This document shows positions 13,708-21,693 of a DNA stretch of 22,124 bases, one piece after another (position 1 is the first letter of the stretch; every line of letters starts with the position of its first letter). A program made the position numbers and the translations under genes. This DNA comes from Rickettsiales bacterium. GTDB taxonomy: Bacteria; Pseudomonadota; Alphaproteobacteria; Rickettsiales; UBA3002. The DNA is taken from assembly GCA_947441895.1 (NCBI GenBank), contig CANEUT010000005.1:1-22124 (forward strand), written 5' to 3'. Under the pieces are notes generated by a model, which worked only from the letters and a program-made list of their open reading frames with translations, was not told where the DNA came from and did not search any database.

Positions 13708-14393
13708 GCAGCAACCTTATGTAAAGCGCGGTGGCATTCAATTTCAGCGCGAAGCCGCGCGGCATCATGCACGTGCGGCGCATGGCCAACTTCAGCCCAG
13801 CTGCTTAACTGAGCGTGCGGCAAAATTTGCTGTAATTTTTTGCCCTGCGCATGGGGAACAATGGCATCATTCATGCCATGAATGATAAGCGTTGGCGGCG
13901 CGGATGCAAGATTTTCATCTGCCAGAGAATAAGCAGCCAAATCATCCAGCCATGGCAAAAACCGCGCCGTGTTATGCACTTCGGGGTGCGAGGTGAACTG
14001 CGACAACAGGCGCTTCATTTCGCGATCACCCTTGGCGAGCAGCCCGTGAAACCGTTGCGCCGTGCGCGCGGCATCGCTTTCATAACTGGCACGAAAAAGC
14101 GCGAAGGTGCGACTATCCATTCCTCTCAACGATGTGTCATCACTGACGAATTGATAAGGCGCGGCGATGAGGGTTAAATGCTGTAACTTCAACGCCCCCG
14201 CGGCAATAGCGCGCAACGCCAACTGCCCCCCCATCGACCAGCCCACACACTGCGTGTGAGGCATTCGTTTTAAAGCCTCTATCGCGGCTGCTGCATTTTC
14301 ATATTCGCTGTAATCGAACAAAATCGGGTCTTTCACCACATGTGCCAACGCGTCCACCGGCTGCGTCCACCCCGTTAAAATCAGCGTGCTCAT
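13704..14393 (-). CDS. bioH: BioH-like pimeloyl-ACP methyl ester esterase (alpha/beta hydrolase)
   Basis: Alpha/beta hydrolase of 229 residues, expected to remove the methyl ester from pimeloyl-ACP methyl ester and end the BioC cycle. The catalytic triad can be read as Ser53 in GWSMGG, Asp176 in HGMNDAIVP and His204 in GHAPHVH. Context is strong: it lies between bioF and bioC with ATGA overlaps on both sides (14390-14393, 13704-13707). The start at 14393 overlaps the bioF stop; a longer frame would run into bioF. The N-terminal part is shorter than in E. coli BioH and slightly resembles BioG (TGWTQPVDALAHVV... DYSEY), so the exact esterase type (BioH, BioG or another) is open, but the step is clear. 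Confidence 0.82.
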   Translation of the reverse strand: MSTLILTGWTQPVDALAHVVKDPILFDYSEYENAAAAIEALKRMPHTQCVGWSMGGQLALRAIAAGALKLQHLTLIAAPYQFVSDDTSLRGMDSRTFALFRASYESDAARTAQRFHGLLAKGDREMKRLLSQFTSHPEVHNTARFLPWLDDLAAYSLADENLASAPPTLIIHGMNDAIVPHAQGKKLQQILPHAQLSSWAEVGHAPHVHDAARLRAEIECHRALHKVAA

Positions 14394-15508
14394 ACCAGCT
14401 CCTTCAGGGCGGCAATCAGCTGATTCACCTGTTCGTCGGTGTGATCGCAACTGAAGGCCAGACGCAGACGCGCGGTGCCCACCGGCACGGTGGGGGGGCG
14501 AATAGCCACGGCCAAAATGCCATGCGCTTTTAATTTTTCAGCCGCCGCCAGCGCACGTTCCGGCGTTTCCAACATCACTGGCACAATGGCACTTTGCGCA
14601 GGCGGCAGGCCAAGCGCTGTGGTAACACGGTTTGCCAATTCCAGCGCGCGTTTGCCGCGCTCAGGTTCCGCTTCCATCACTTCCAACGCGGCCAAAGCCG
14701 AAGCGCAAACAGCAGGTGGCAAGCCCGTGGTGAACACTAAACTGCGGGCGGCGGTGGTTAAAAAATCAATCACCGATTGTTTGCCGAGTACATAACCGCC
14801 ATAACCTCCAGCAGCCTTGGAAAGCGTGCCCATCCACACATCAATGCGGCTGATATCGGCGCTCACTATGCCCAGCCCGTGCGCATCATCCGCCATGGTC
14901 CATGCGTCATATTGTTCGGCGAGCGTCGCAATTTCAGCCAGCGGTGCCACGTCACCATCCATGCTGAACACATGATCGGTGACAATGAGGGCATTTGCAG
15001 AATCATCACGATGTTCTTTCAGCAACCGCGCCAGATGATCCATATCGTTATGGGCAAAACGCATCAGCCGCGCGCCGGAAAGCTGCGCCGCGTCGATAAT
15101 GCAGGCATGCACTAGTTTGTCGGCAAAAATCACATCGCCTTTTCCAAGCAGCGCGGGAATGACCCCCATGTTGGTGAGGTAGCCGCTGCCAAACACCAGT
15201 GCGGCTTGTGCATGTTTCATGGCGGCGAGTTTTTCCTCGAGCGCCGCATAAAGCGAATGATTACCCGTAATCAGCCGCGAGGCCCCTGCTCCCGCGCCAT
15301 AGTGCGTGAGCGCATCATGCGCGGCGGCGATGACGGATGGGTGATTGCGCAGCCCCAAATAATCATTACTGGCGAAATTGATGAATTTTTTGCCATCTTG
15401 TTCTACTTCAACTCCATCAAACGAATGGCTGACACGCAGTGTCCGGCGCAGATGCTGGTCATCGAGCGCTTTTAAGGCCGTTTTGCAATGTTCGTTTAAG
15501 CTTGGCAT
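14390..15508 (-). CDS. bioF: 8-amino-7-oxononanoate synthase BioF
   Basis: PLP-dependent enzyme condensing pimeloyl-ACP with L-alanine. It has 372 residues from the chosen start. The signatures are NFASNDYLGLRNHP (44-57), GAGAGASRLITGNHSLYAALE (71-91), VTDHVFSMDGDVAPL (176-190), MADDAHGLG (205-213), and the PLP lysine Lys231 in GTLSKAAGGYGG. The start at 15508 (MPSLNEHCK) fits the family; an in-frame ATG at 15538 adds 10 residues and cannot be excluded, because neither has a strong ribosome-binding site. It is the first gene of the bioF-bioH-bioC-bioD-RDD group, divergent from bioB with an 82-bp gap. Confidence 0.95.
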   Translation of the reverse strand: MPSLNEHCKTALKALDDQHLRRTLRVSHSFDGVEVEQDGKKFINFASNDYLGLRNHPSVIAAAHDALTHYGAGAGASRLITGNHSLYAALEEKLAAMKHAQAALVFGSGYLTNMGVIPALLGKGDVIFADKLVHACIIDAAQLSGARLMRFAHNDMDHLARLLKEHRDDSANALIVTDHVFSMDGDVAPLAEIATLAEQYDAWTMADDAHGLGIVSADISRIDVWMGTLSKAAGGYGGYVLGKQSVIDFLTTAARSLVFTTGLPPAVCASALAALEVMEAEPERGKRALELANRVTTALGLPPAQSAIVPVMLETPERALAAAEKLKAHGILAVAIRPPTVPVGTARLRLAFSCDHTDEQVNQLIAALKELV

Positions 15509-15515
15509 TTTTTCT

Positions 15516-15544
15516 TTGTCAGGCAGGTTCAGGTGCATTAATGT
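15516..15544 (+). promoter_or_regulatory. Candidate bioB promoter in the bioF-bioB gap
   Basis: TTGTCA (15516-15521) and TAATGT (15539-15544) are separated by exactly 17 nt, about 46 nt before the bioB start. The -35 is good (5 of 6), the -10 poor (3 of 6). The gap must hold promoters for both directions. I see neither a BioR-type box (TTATMKATAA) nor a BirA-type TTGTAAACC operator here, so biotin control is not evident. Confidence 0.3.
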
Positions 15545-15590
15545 CAGGGGCTGATTTCTGCCACAACAACCGCCGTAACGCGAGTATGAA

Positions 15591-16568
15591 ATGACCAAAA
15601 TTCGCCATAATTGGACCGTCGCCGAAGCGACCGCGCTTTATAACCTGCCGTTTAACGAGCTGCTTTTTCAGGCGGCCTCGGCCCATCGGGCGCATTTTAA
15701 CGCCTCCGAAGTGCAAATTTCGCAGCTTTGCTCCATCAAAACCGGTGGCTGCCCGGAAGATTGCAATTATTGCTCGCAAAGCGCCCATTTTGAAACGCCG
15801 GTGAAAGCCACCAAGCTAATGGATGTGGAACAAGTGCTGGCCGATGCCCGTGCCGCCAAAGAAGCTGGCGCCAGCCGTTTTTGCATGGGCGCCGCCTGGC
15901 GTAACCCCAAAGAACGCGACATGCCAGCCGTGACAAGCATGATTCGCGAAGTGAAAGCCATGGGGCTTGAAACCTGCGTCACGCTTGGCATGTTGACGCC
16001 AAAGCAGGCGGCTGAGCTGAAAAACGCCGGGCTCGATTATTACAATCACAACCTCGACACATCGGAAGAATATTACAAAGAAATCATCACCACCAGCACC
16101 TATCAAGACCGGCTAGACACGCTTTCCGCCGTGCGTGATGCGGGCATGAAAACCTGCTGCGGCGGCATTTTGGGCATGGGCGAAACGGCAACCGACCGCG
16201 TGGCCATGCTGGTCACGTTGGCGAATTTACCATCGCACCCCGACAGTGTGCCCATCAATCTTCTCATTCCCGCTGATGGCACGCCCATGGCTGGCAACCC
16301 ACGCATTGATGGTGTGGATTTCGTGCGCACCATTGCCGTGGCGCGTCTGCTGATGCCACAATCGATGGTGCGGCTTTCTGCCGGACGCGAGGGGATGAGC
16401 GATGAGTTGCAGGCCCTATGCTTCTTTGCGGGCGCGAACTCTATTTTCGTGGGTGAAAAGCTGCTGACGGCCGCCAACCCCGGGCATGATGCTGATGCCG
16501 CCCTGTTTGCCAAGCTGGGCTTGAAGCCCATGCCCCTGAATGGCACGGAAACTGCACAAGCAGCGTAA
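15591..16568 (+). CDS. bioB: Biotin synthase BioB
   Basis: Radical-SAM enzyme inserting sulfur into dethiobiotin; it sacrifices an auxiliary [2Fe-2S] cluster. It has 325 residues. The [4Fe-4S] motif CPEDCNYC is at Cys54, Cys58 and Cys61. The [2Fe-2S] ligands expected from E. coli BioB are present: Cys98 (RFCMGAAW), Cys129 (ETCVTLGM), Cys189 (KTCCGGILGMGE) and Arg261 (VRLSAGR). PINLLIPADGTPMAG and FFAGANSIFVGEKLLT complete the family picture. The start at 15591 has GAG 6 nt upstream, a weak site; another ATG at 15586 is out of frame. bioA follows after 100 bp that contain a palindromic element. Confidence 0.98.
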   Translation: MTKIRHNWTVAEATALYNLPFNELLFQAASAHRAHFNASEVQISQLCSIKTGGCPEDCNYCSQSAHFETPVKATKLMDVEQVLADARAAKEAGASRFCMGAAWRNPKERDMPAVTSMIREVKAMGLETCVTLGMLTPKQAAELKNAGLDYYNHNLDTSEEYYKEIITTSTYQDRLDTLSAVRDAGMKTCCGGILGMGETATDRVAMLVTLANLPSHPDSVPINLLIPADGTPMAGNPRIDGVDFVRTIAVARLLMPQSMVRLSAGREGMSDELQALCFFAGANSIFVGEKLLTAANPGHDADAALFAKLGLKPMPLNGTETAQAA

Positions 16569-16594
16569 CATATGAAACAGCAACCGTGCTTTAT

Positions 16595-16668
16595 GCGAGG
16601 CAAGTTCGCGAAATGCTCGCCCACAGTACCGCAGTGTAGCAGCGCTACATGAGGATACGAGGACGAAC
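16595..16668. repeat. Palindromic element, probably family 2, between bioB and bioA
   Basis: Two hairpins in the 100-bp gap. The first is GCGAG (16595-16599) / CTCGC (16616-16620), enclosing the palindrome TTCGCGAA. The second has the apex TGTAG (16635-16639) / CTACA (16645-16649) and outer partial pairing GTTCG...CGAAC. The apex frame AGTGTAG-CAGCG-CTACATGAG resembles the AGTGTAC...GTACATG apex of the other family 2 copies, with the last stem pair inverted. The right arm, GAGGACGAAC, ends at the bioA ATG and provides its ribosome-binding site. Confidence 0.65.
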
Positions 16669-17949
16669 ATGACAAAGAAATTGCCCGCAGAAAACACGGT
16701 GCCAGCATGGCTTGATGAAGGCTGGCCGCATATTTGGCTGCCTTATGCGCAAATGCAAACGGCCACCCCCCCCTTGCCGGTGCTGGGCGCGCATGGCTGC
16801 CGCATTCAGCTGGCCGATGGGCGCGAGTTGATTGATGGCATCGCCAGCTGGTGGAGCATGTGCCATGGCTATCAGCACCCCACCATTGTAAACGCCATCA
16901 GCATTCAAGCCCAAAGCCTCAGCCATGTGATGTTTGGTGGCTTGGCGCATGAACAGGCCTACACCCTCGCCACGCGGCTTTGCAAAACCGCCGGCATGGG
17001 CATGGAGCGCGTGTTCTTCTCAGAATCCGGATCGGTGGCGGTGGAAGTGGCGCTGAAAATGGCGCTGCAATATTGGCGCAACAAGGGCGATAACCGCCGC
17101 AATAAATTCATCTGTTTCAGCAATGGCTATCATGGTGACACGGTGGGGGCGATGAGCGTTTCCGCGCGCAGCCACTTCAATGCGGCCTATGACAGTTTAA
17201 CGTTGCGCAACTATACTATGGATATTCCAACCGACGAATATAGCTTCGCGGAATTTTCCGAAACGCTGGATGCGATTGCTGGCAGCGTCGCTGGCCTTGT
17301 GATTGAACCGCTGGTGCAGGCAGCGGGCGGGTTTCGCTTTCATTCGGCCGATATTCTTTCGGAAATTCGTCGCGTTTGCCGCGAGCATGAAATTTTATTC
17401 ATCGCCGATGAAATTGCCACCGGCTTCGCCCGCACTGGCAGCATGTTTGCCTGCCACGAAGCGGCCATTTCACCCGATATTTTATGCGTGGGCAAAGCCC
17501 TCACCGGCGGTCATATGCCGCTTGCTGCCACCCTTACCAACGCCGAAGTGTTTAATGCATTTTTGAGTGACGATTCAAGCAAAGCGCTGATGCATGGCCC
17601 CACCTTTATGGCACACCCCATTGCCTGCGCTGCTGCCAATGCCTCGCTGGATGTGTTCGCAGCTGAGCCACGCATCGCCCAAGTAGAAGCGCTGGAAACA
17701 AAATTATGGGAGGGCCTAAGGCCCTTCAAAGTTTTTGATTCCGTACAGGATGTGCGCGTGAAGGGTGCGATTGGTGTGGTGGAGTTGAAGCTAGAACCCG
17801 ATGCCATACGTGCCCTGCGCACCAAGCTGATTGAGCATGGTGTGTGGCTGCGTCCGTTGGAAAACACGCTTTACATCATGCCGCCCTTCATCATCAGCGA
17901 TGATGAACTGGAAACGCTTTTCGCGGCGATTCGCGCCGTGTTGAAGTAA
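16669..17949 (+). CDS. bioA: Adenosylmethionine-8-amino-7-oxononanoate aminotransferase BioA
   Basis: PLP-dependent class III aminotransferase making 7,8-diaminopelargonate, with SAM as the amino donor. It has 426 residues. The signatures are WLPYAQM (23-29), DGIASWWSMCHGYQHP (56-71), SGSVAVEVALKMALQYW (120-136), GYHGDTVGAMSVS (153-165), FIADEIATGFARTG (244-257), the PLP lysine Lys276 in VGKALTGGHMPLAAT, and GVWLRPLENTLYIMPPF near the end. The start is fixed by GAGGA 5 nt upstream, which lies in the right arm of the palindromic element. It completes the biotin set with bioB on the plus strand. Confidence 0.97.
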   Translation: MTKKLPAENTVPAWLDEGWPHIWLPYAQMQTATPPLPVLGAHGCRIQLADGRELIDGIASWWSMCHGYQHPTIVNAISIQAQSLSHVMFGGLAHEQAYTLATRLCKTAGMGMERVFFSESGSVAVEVALKMALQYWRNKGDNRRNKFICFSNGYHGDTVGAMSVSARSHFNAAYDSLTLRNYTMDIPTDEYSFAEFSETLDAIAGSVAGLVIEPLVQAAGGFRFHSADILSEIRRVCREHEILFIADEIATGFARTGSMFACHEAAISPDILCVGKALTGGHMPLAATLTNAEVFNAFLSDDSSKALMHGPTFMAHPIACAAANASLDVFAAEPRIAQVEALETKLWEGLRPFKVFDSVQDVRVKGAIGVVELKLEPDAIRALRTKLIEHGVWLRPLENTLYIMPPFIISDDELETLFAAIRAVLK

Positions 17950-17985
17950 CCGTCATCGCGAGGCCAAAGGACGTTTCACCTCACT

Positions 17986-18040
17986 TGTCATTCTGAGCCC
18001 AAGCGAAGAATCTGGATCCTTCGTTTCACTCAGGATGACA
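17986..18040. repeat. Palindromic element, family 1-like, between convergent bioA and pepF
   Basis: A 55-bp element bounded by TGTCATTCTGAG and CTCAGGATGACA, with the inner arm CGAAG/CTTCG around GGATCC. The ends are the same type as in the other family 1 copies, but the inside differs. It lies between two converging stop codons (17949 and 18059) and could act as a weak two-way terminator. The flanking CGTCATCGCGAGGCCAAAGG (from 17951) looks like a fragment of another dispersed repeat. Confidence 0.65.
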
Positions 18041-18058
18041 GAAACTGTTCAACAAAGA

Positions 18059-19861
18059 CTAAGCCCCCAACTCGTCGATGTAACCGGCAATCACATCAAG
18101 CCCTGCCTGCCAAAAATCAGGCTTGCTGGCGTCGAGGCCGAAGGGCTTCAGCAATTCTTTGTGACGCAATGTTCCGCCGGCTTTCAGCATGGTGAGGTAT
18201 TTTTTGGTGAAGGCTTCGGCGCGGCCTGCCTTCTTTTCTTTTAGGTACACGCCATAAAGCGAGTTCACCAAACAATCACCAAACGCATAGGCATAGACAT
18301 AAAACGGCGAGTGAATAAAATGCGGAATATACATCCAGTACACATTATATTCTGGCGACAGCGTGATGGCCGGCCCCAGTGACTCGGCCTGAATTTTCAT
18401 CCAAATAGCGCCAATTTGTTCCACCGTCAGCTCACCGTTGCGGCGGGCATCGTGTACTTGGCGCTCGAACTCACAGAAAGCAATCTGGCGCACTACGGTG
18501 TTTAGCATATCTTCAATTTTTGAAGCAATCAGCAGCTTACGGCGTTTTTTATCAGTCTCGCGATTCAGCAGTTCCTGGAAGGTGAGCATTTCACCAAACA
18601 CGCTGGCGGTTTCGGCCAGTGTCAGCGGCGTATCGGCCATCAGCGCGCCTTGGCTGGCGGAAAGCACCTGGTGAACGCCATGACCAAGTTCATGCGCCAG
18701 CGTCATCACGTCGCGGTTTTTGCCTAAATAATTCAGCAGCAAATACGGGTGCGCGGAAGGCACGGTGGGGTGCGCAAACGCGCCGGATGCTTTACCTGCG
18801 CGGGCCGGCACATCAATCCAGTTGTTGTCGAAAAACTGATTACCCACTTTGGCCAGTTCTGGCGAAAAGGCAAAATACGCCTCGCGCACCAGTTTTACGC
18901 CCTCGTTCCAGCTGAAGCCCTTATCGCCCGCGGCGGGCAGCGGTGCATTGCGATCCCAATAATCGAGCGATTTTTTGCCGAATTGTTTGGCTTTCCAACC
19001 ATAATAGCGGTGCGAAAGCTGCTTATAGTTTTTGCGCACGGTAGCCACCAGCGCATCCACCACTTCATCTTCCACCTGATTGGCCACGTTGCGGCTGGTG
19101 ATGGGTTTTTTAAATCCGCGTTTTTCGTCTTCAATTTGCTTGGCTTTGGCCAGCGTGTTGGTGATGAGGGAAAAAAGCGGCCCATTCTCACCATAAACAC
19201 GGGCGATTTCTTTGGCGGCGGCCTTGCGCAGTTTTGCATCATCACGCGACATAAAATCAAACACCTCGGCCGAGGTGACTTGCTTGCCATTCACCGTGAA
19301 TTTCAGGCGCGTGTTCGATTCATCATACAGCCGCTGCCAGGCATTCATGACGACGGAGTTTTCGTGAATATATTGCTCTAGCTCATCGCTCAGCTGATAA
19401 GGCTTGTAGCTGCGCACCGTGTCGATCCACGGCTTGTAATGCGTCAACTTCTTCGATTTGGCGATGGTGGTGGCCAGCGGTTTATCGGCAATTTTGTTGA
19501 TTTCGAGGCCGAAGAAAACAAGCTGCGTGGAAATCACATTCAGCTGCTCGTGGATGTTCTGATAGAATTGGGTGATGGCGGCGTCGCTCATGTCACCGGC
19601 ATAAAGCAGCTGGGCAAAGCTGCCTAAACGGCCAATGGTGTCTTGCATTTTTTCATAGGCAGCGGTGGCTTTGGCAAAATCATCACCCGAAAGCTTCGCC
19701 AATTTCCCCTGATAGGTTTTGGCAAATGCGGTGGCGTTTTGGGTAAGCGTTTTAATGTCGCGCATCACCGCCGGATCAGTCATTCCCTGATACAGATCAT
19801 CTAAGTTCCATGTTGGAAGAACGGATTTTTTGGGCGCTTTTTTAACGGCTGATTTTGCCAT
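18059..19861 (-). CDS. pepF: Oligoendopeptidase F (M3 family metallopeptidase)
   Basis: A 600-residue zinc endopeptidase degrading oligopeptides in the cytoplasm. The zinc motif HELGH is at 390-394 (TLAHELGHGVHQVLS), and the third ligand Glu lies in LAETASVFGEML (Glu417). The N-terminal PepF_N domain (PTWNLDDLYQGM and on to about residue 190) and the segment YWDRNAPLP (301-309) are typical. Length matches the family. There is no signal peptide; the lysine-rich start MAKSAVKKAPKK is variable in the family. The start has AAAGGAG 7 nt upstream. It lies 12 nt after the unknown membrane-anchored gene and likely ends the hscA-fdx transcript, although it has no known role in iron-sulfur assembly. 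Confidence 0.95.
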   Translation of the reverse strand: MAKSAVKKAPKKSVLPTWNLDDLYQGMTDPAVMRDIKTLTQNATAFAKTYQGKLAKLSGDDFAKATAAYEKMQDTIGRLGSFAQLLYAGDMSDAAITQFYQNIHEQLNVISTQLVFFGLEINKIADKPLATTIAKSKKLTHYKPWIDTVRSYKPYQLSDELEQYIHENSVVMNAWQRLYDESNTRLKFTVNGKQVTSAEVFDFMSRDDAKLRKAAAKEIARVYGENGPLFSLITNTLAKAKQIEDEKRGFKKPITSRNVANQVEDEVVDALVATVRKNYKQLSHRYYGWKAKQFGKKSLDYWDRNAPLPAAGDKGFSWNEGVKLVREAYFAFSPELAKVGNQFFDNNWIDVPARAGKASGAFAHPTVPSAHPYLLLNYLGKNRDVMTLAHELGHGVHQVLSASQGALMADTPLTLAETASVFGEMLTFQELLNRETDKKRRKLLIASKIEDMLNTVVRQIAFCEFERQVHDARRNGELTVEQIGAIWMKIQAESLGPAITLSPEYNVYWMYIPHFIHSPFYVYAYAFGDCLVNSLYGVYLKEKKAGRAEAFTKKYLTMLKAGGTLRHKELLKPFGLDASKPDFWQAGLDVIAGYIDELGA

Positions 19862-19873
19862 AACAAATCTCCT

Positions 19874-21304
19874 TTAGCCGCGCACGCTGTTGTCGAGAAT
19901 AGGGGTTGGATTGGCAGCAGGTGCTTTGTCTGCTGCTGGTTTGCTGGGTGCTGCAGAGGCAGGAGCTGTTGCTGCCGGAGCCTTACCCGATTGCGGCTGC
20001 ATCGCCTGCTTCAAGAAGGCCGCCAGCAATTCTTCAAACGTAGTTTTACCAATTTTGAACGAACTGCCCCGCTGACGCTCAATGATGATGCTGGCATCTG
20101 TGAGCTGCTCGATGGGCGTGCCGGTAATTTGTTCCCCAAGTAGGGCAACATGCGGCTCTACGTCGGCTTTTAGCAACTCATGTTTGCGTAATTGCGACAA
20201 AACAAACGGCACATTGCTGATGTTGAGTGTGCCCGCACCTACTGGCAAAACATCGGCTGCGCTGGCAACAAAATTGCCGCTGGCACCCAGTGCTGCTTCT
20301 TTAGTGGTAATACTGAAGGTTTTTAAATCAAACGTGGTCGATGCCGATTGCAAACTGGCGATCGACTCCGGCGTTTTGGTCATTGCACCCTCATAACTGA
20401 CATCAAGCGCAGCGGAAATGGGGGCATAAGGTAACAGTTCCGGCGCGGCGGTGACTGGCCCAAGGGCTGCATTCACGTGAATGACATGGTTTTTCTTTTC
20501 ATTCATGCTGTGGTTCCATTCACCACTTAACTGCGCCACCTGAATAGCGCCAATGGTGGCGCTTTGTGGGGTTAATGTCATTTCGTTGAAATAGATTTTT
20601 GCTTTACCAAGTCGATTGGCGTCGTTGGTAAAATCGCTTTCAAAACCACTGCCCGCAGCCACATTAAAACGCAAAGTTTCATAAACCGGAACGATTGTGG
20701 GGGTTTCCTCTTCAGCGCCGGCAGCTTGCTGTTCACGCAAATAAGTGAAGTCCATTTCTGTGGGCGAAACATAGCGAATTTGGGTGCGCGGCGTATTATC
20801 GAGTGACGTTTGGTTTACTGTCACCACAACGGGTGTGTTGCTGGTAATTTTCAGTAGTGATTTGTCAGGGGTTTGAGTTCCCGCGAAATTAATGGGCTGG
20901 GGCAAAGCAACGCGCAAGGCAGAGAAATCCATCGATTCGGGATAAATTTCTGCCACTGGCGTGGTAATGGTCAACGCATCAATTTGATTTTGACCATCGG
21001 GCCTCAATGGCTCTGATTTTAAGGGCTTAATGGTAATCACAGGATGATGAACGACCACATGTTTGTTGGTAAAACTGCCCACCACTTCAAGATCGCCATA
21101 GGTCACATTAATATCACGACCAGTGGTAACGCCTCGTTTTTTGAGGTCTTCAATGGCACCATCGAGCATGGTTTTCACCAACAACTTATCGATGCCCGCG
21201 CGTGAGGCAACAAAGCCAAGCAGCGCCACCACAATAATGGCAAGTGCAATGGGCAGCACCAGACTGCGTTTCTTTTTAGCGGGAAGTTTGAGTGTATCGG
21301 TCAT
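19874..21304 (-). CDS. Unknown membrane-anchored periplasmic protein
   Basis: A 476-residue protein I do not recognise. A short basic N-terminus (residues 1-14) is followed by one membrane helix (LVLPIALAIIVVALLGFVAS, 15-34). The rest should be periplasmic: a helix (DKLLVKTMLDGAIEDLKKRG), then a long run of beta-type segments without cysteines. The C-terminus (about 436-470) is a low-complexity Ala/Pro/Lys linker. The shape resembles AsmA-like or DUF2125/DUF945-type periplasmic proteins, but no signature is decisive. The start at 21304 has AAGGAAT upstream. It lies 29 nt after fdx and 12 nt before pepF in one orientation, so it is probably co-transcribed with the iron-sulfur genes; no functional link is visible. 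Confidence 0.85.
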   Translation of the reverse strand: MTDTLKLPAKKKRSLVLPIALAIIVVALLGFVASRAGIDKLLVKTMLDGAIEDLKKRGVTTGRDINVTYGDLEVVGSFTNKHVVVHHPVITIKPLKSEPLRPDGQNQIDALTITTPVAEIYPESMDFSALRVALPQPINFAGTQTPDKSLLKITSNTPVVVTVNQTSLDNTPRTQIRYVSPTEMDFTYLREQQAAGAEEETPTIVPVYETLRFNVAAGSGFESDFTNDANRLGKAKIYFNEMTLTPQSATIGAIQVAQLSGEWNHSMNEKKNHVIHVNAALGPVTAAPELLPYAPISAALDVSYEGAMTKTPESIASLQSASTTFDLKTFSITTKEAALGASGNFVASAADVLPVGAGTLNISNVPFVLSQLRKHELLKADVEPHVALLGEQITGTPIEQLTDASIIIERQRGSSFKIGKTTFEELLAAFLKQAMQPQSGKAPAATAPASAAPSKPAADKAPAANPTPILDNSVRG

Positions 21305-21333
21305 GATGTATTCCTTAAAAAATGAGTGGCGCG

Positions 21334-21678
21334 TTACGCGCCTTTTTTATCGACCTGCATGTTGCGGGTGGCGCTTGGCACGGAAACTTTGAGGCCTTCC
21401 AAACTATCATTCATCATGATTTGGCAGCCAAGGCGCGAGGTGTGGGTGAGCCCGAATGCAAGATCCAGCATGTCTTCTTCGTCATCGGTCGCTTGCGGCA
21501 ATTTGCCATAGAATGCCTCATCCACAATGACGTGGCAGGTGGAACAGGCAAGCGAACCTTCGCACGCGCCTTCCAGCGGAATATGATTTTTATGCGCCAC
21601 TTCCAGCAGCGAAATGCCGTTCGGGGCATCCACCAGTTTTTCCGTTCCGTCGGTCAGTATAAAAGTAATTTTTGGCAT
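21334..21678 (-). CDS. fdx: ISC-type [2Fe-2S] ferredoxin
   Basis: A 114-residue adrenodoxin-type ferredoxin that supplies electrons for iron-sulfur cluster assembly on IscU. The four ligands are Cys39, Cys45 and Cys48 in GACEGSLACSTCHV and Cys85 in RLGCQI, the standard CX5CX2C...C spacing. Acidic helix residues DDEEDMLD (65-72), used for partner docking in this family, are present. The N-terminal strands KITFILTDGTEKLVDA are typical. The start has AGAGA upstream and lies 15 nt after hscA, the usual hscA-fdx order of the isc operon. MiaB and BioB in this window would be clients of the pathway. Confidence 0.96.
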   Translation of the reverse strand: MPKITFILTDGTEKLVDAPNGISLLEVAHKNHIPLEGACEGSLACSTCHVIVDEAFYGKLPQATDDEEDMLDLAFGLTHTSRLGCQIMMNDSLEGLKVSVPSATRNMQVDKKGA

Positions 21679-21693
21679 GGTTTCTCTCTTCGT

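Noticed and set aside
15509..15590. BioR or BirA operator between bioF and bioB
   Set aside because: No TTATMKATAA-like or TTGTAAACC-N14-GGTTTACAA-like sequence is present; partial TGTCAGG repeats are too weak to call.
20465..20482. CATTCACGTGAATG palindrome as another parS
   Set aside because: The core CACGTG is there but the outer positions do not fit TGTTNCACGTGNAACA on either side.
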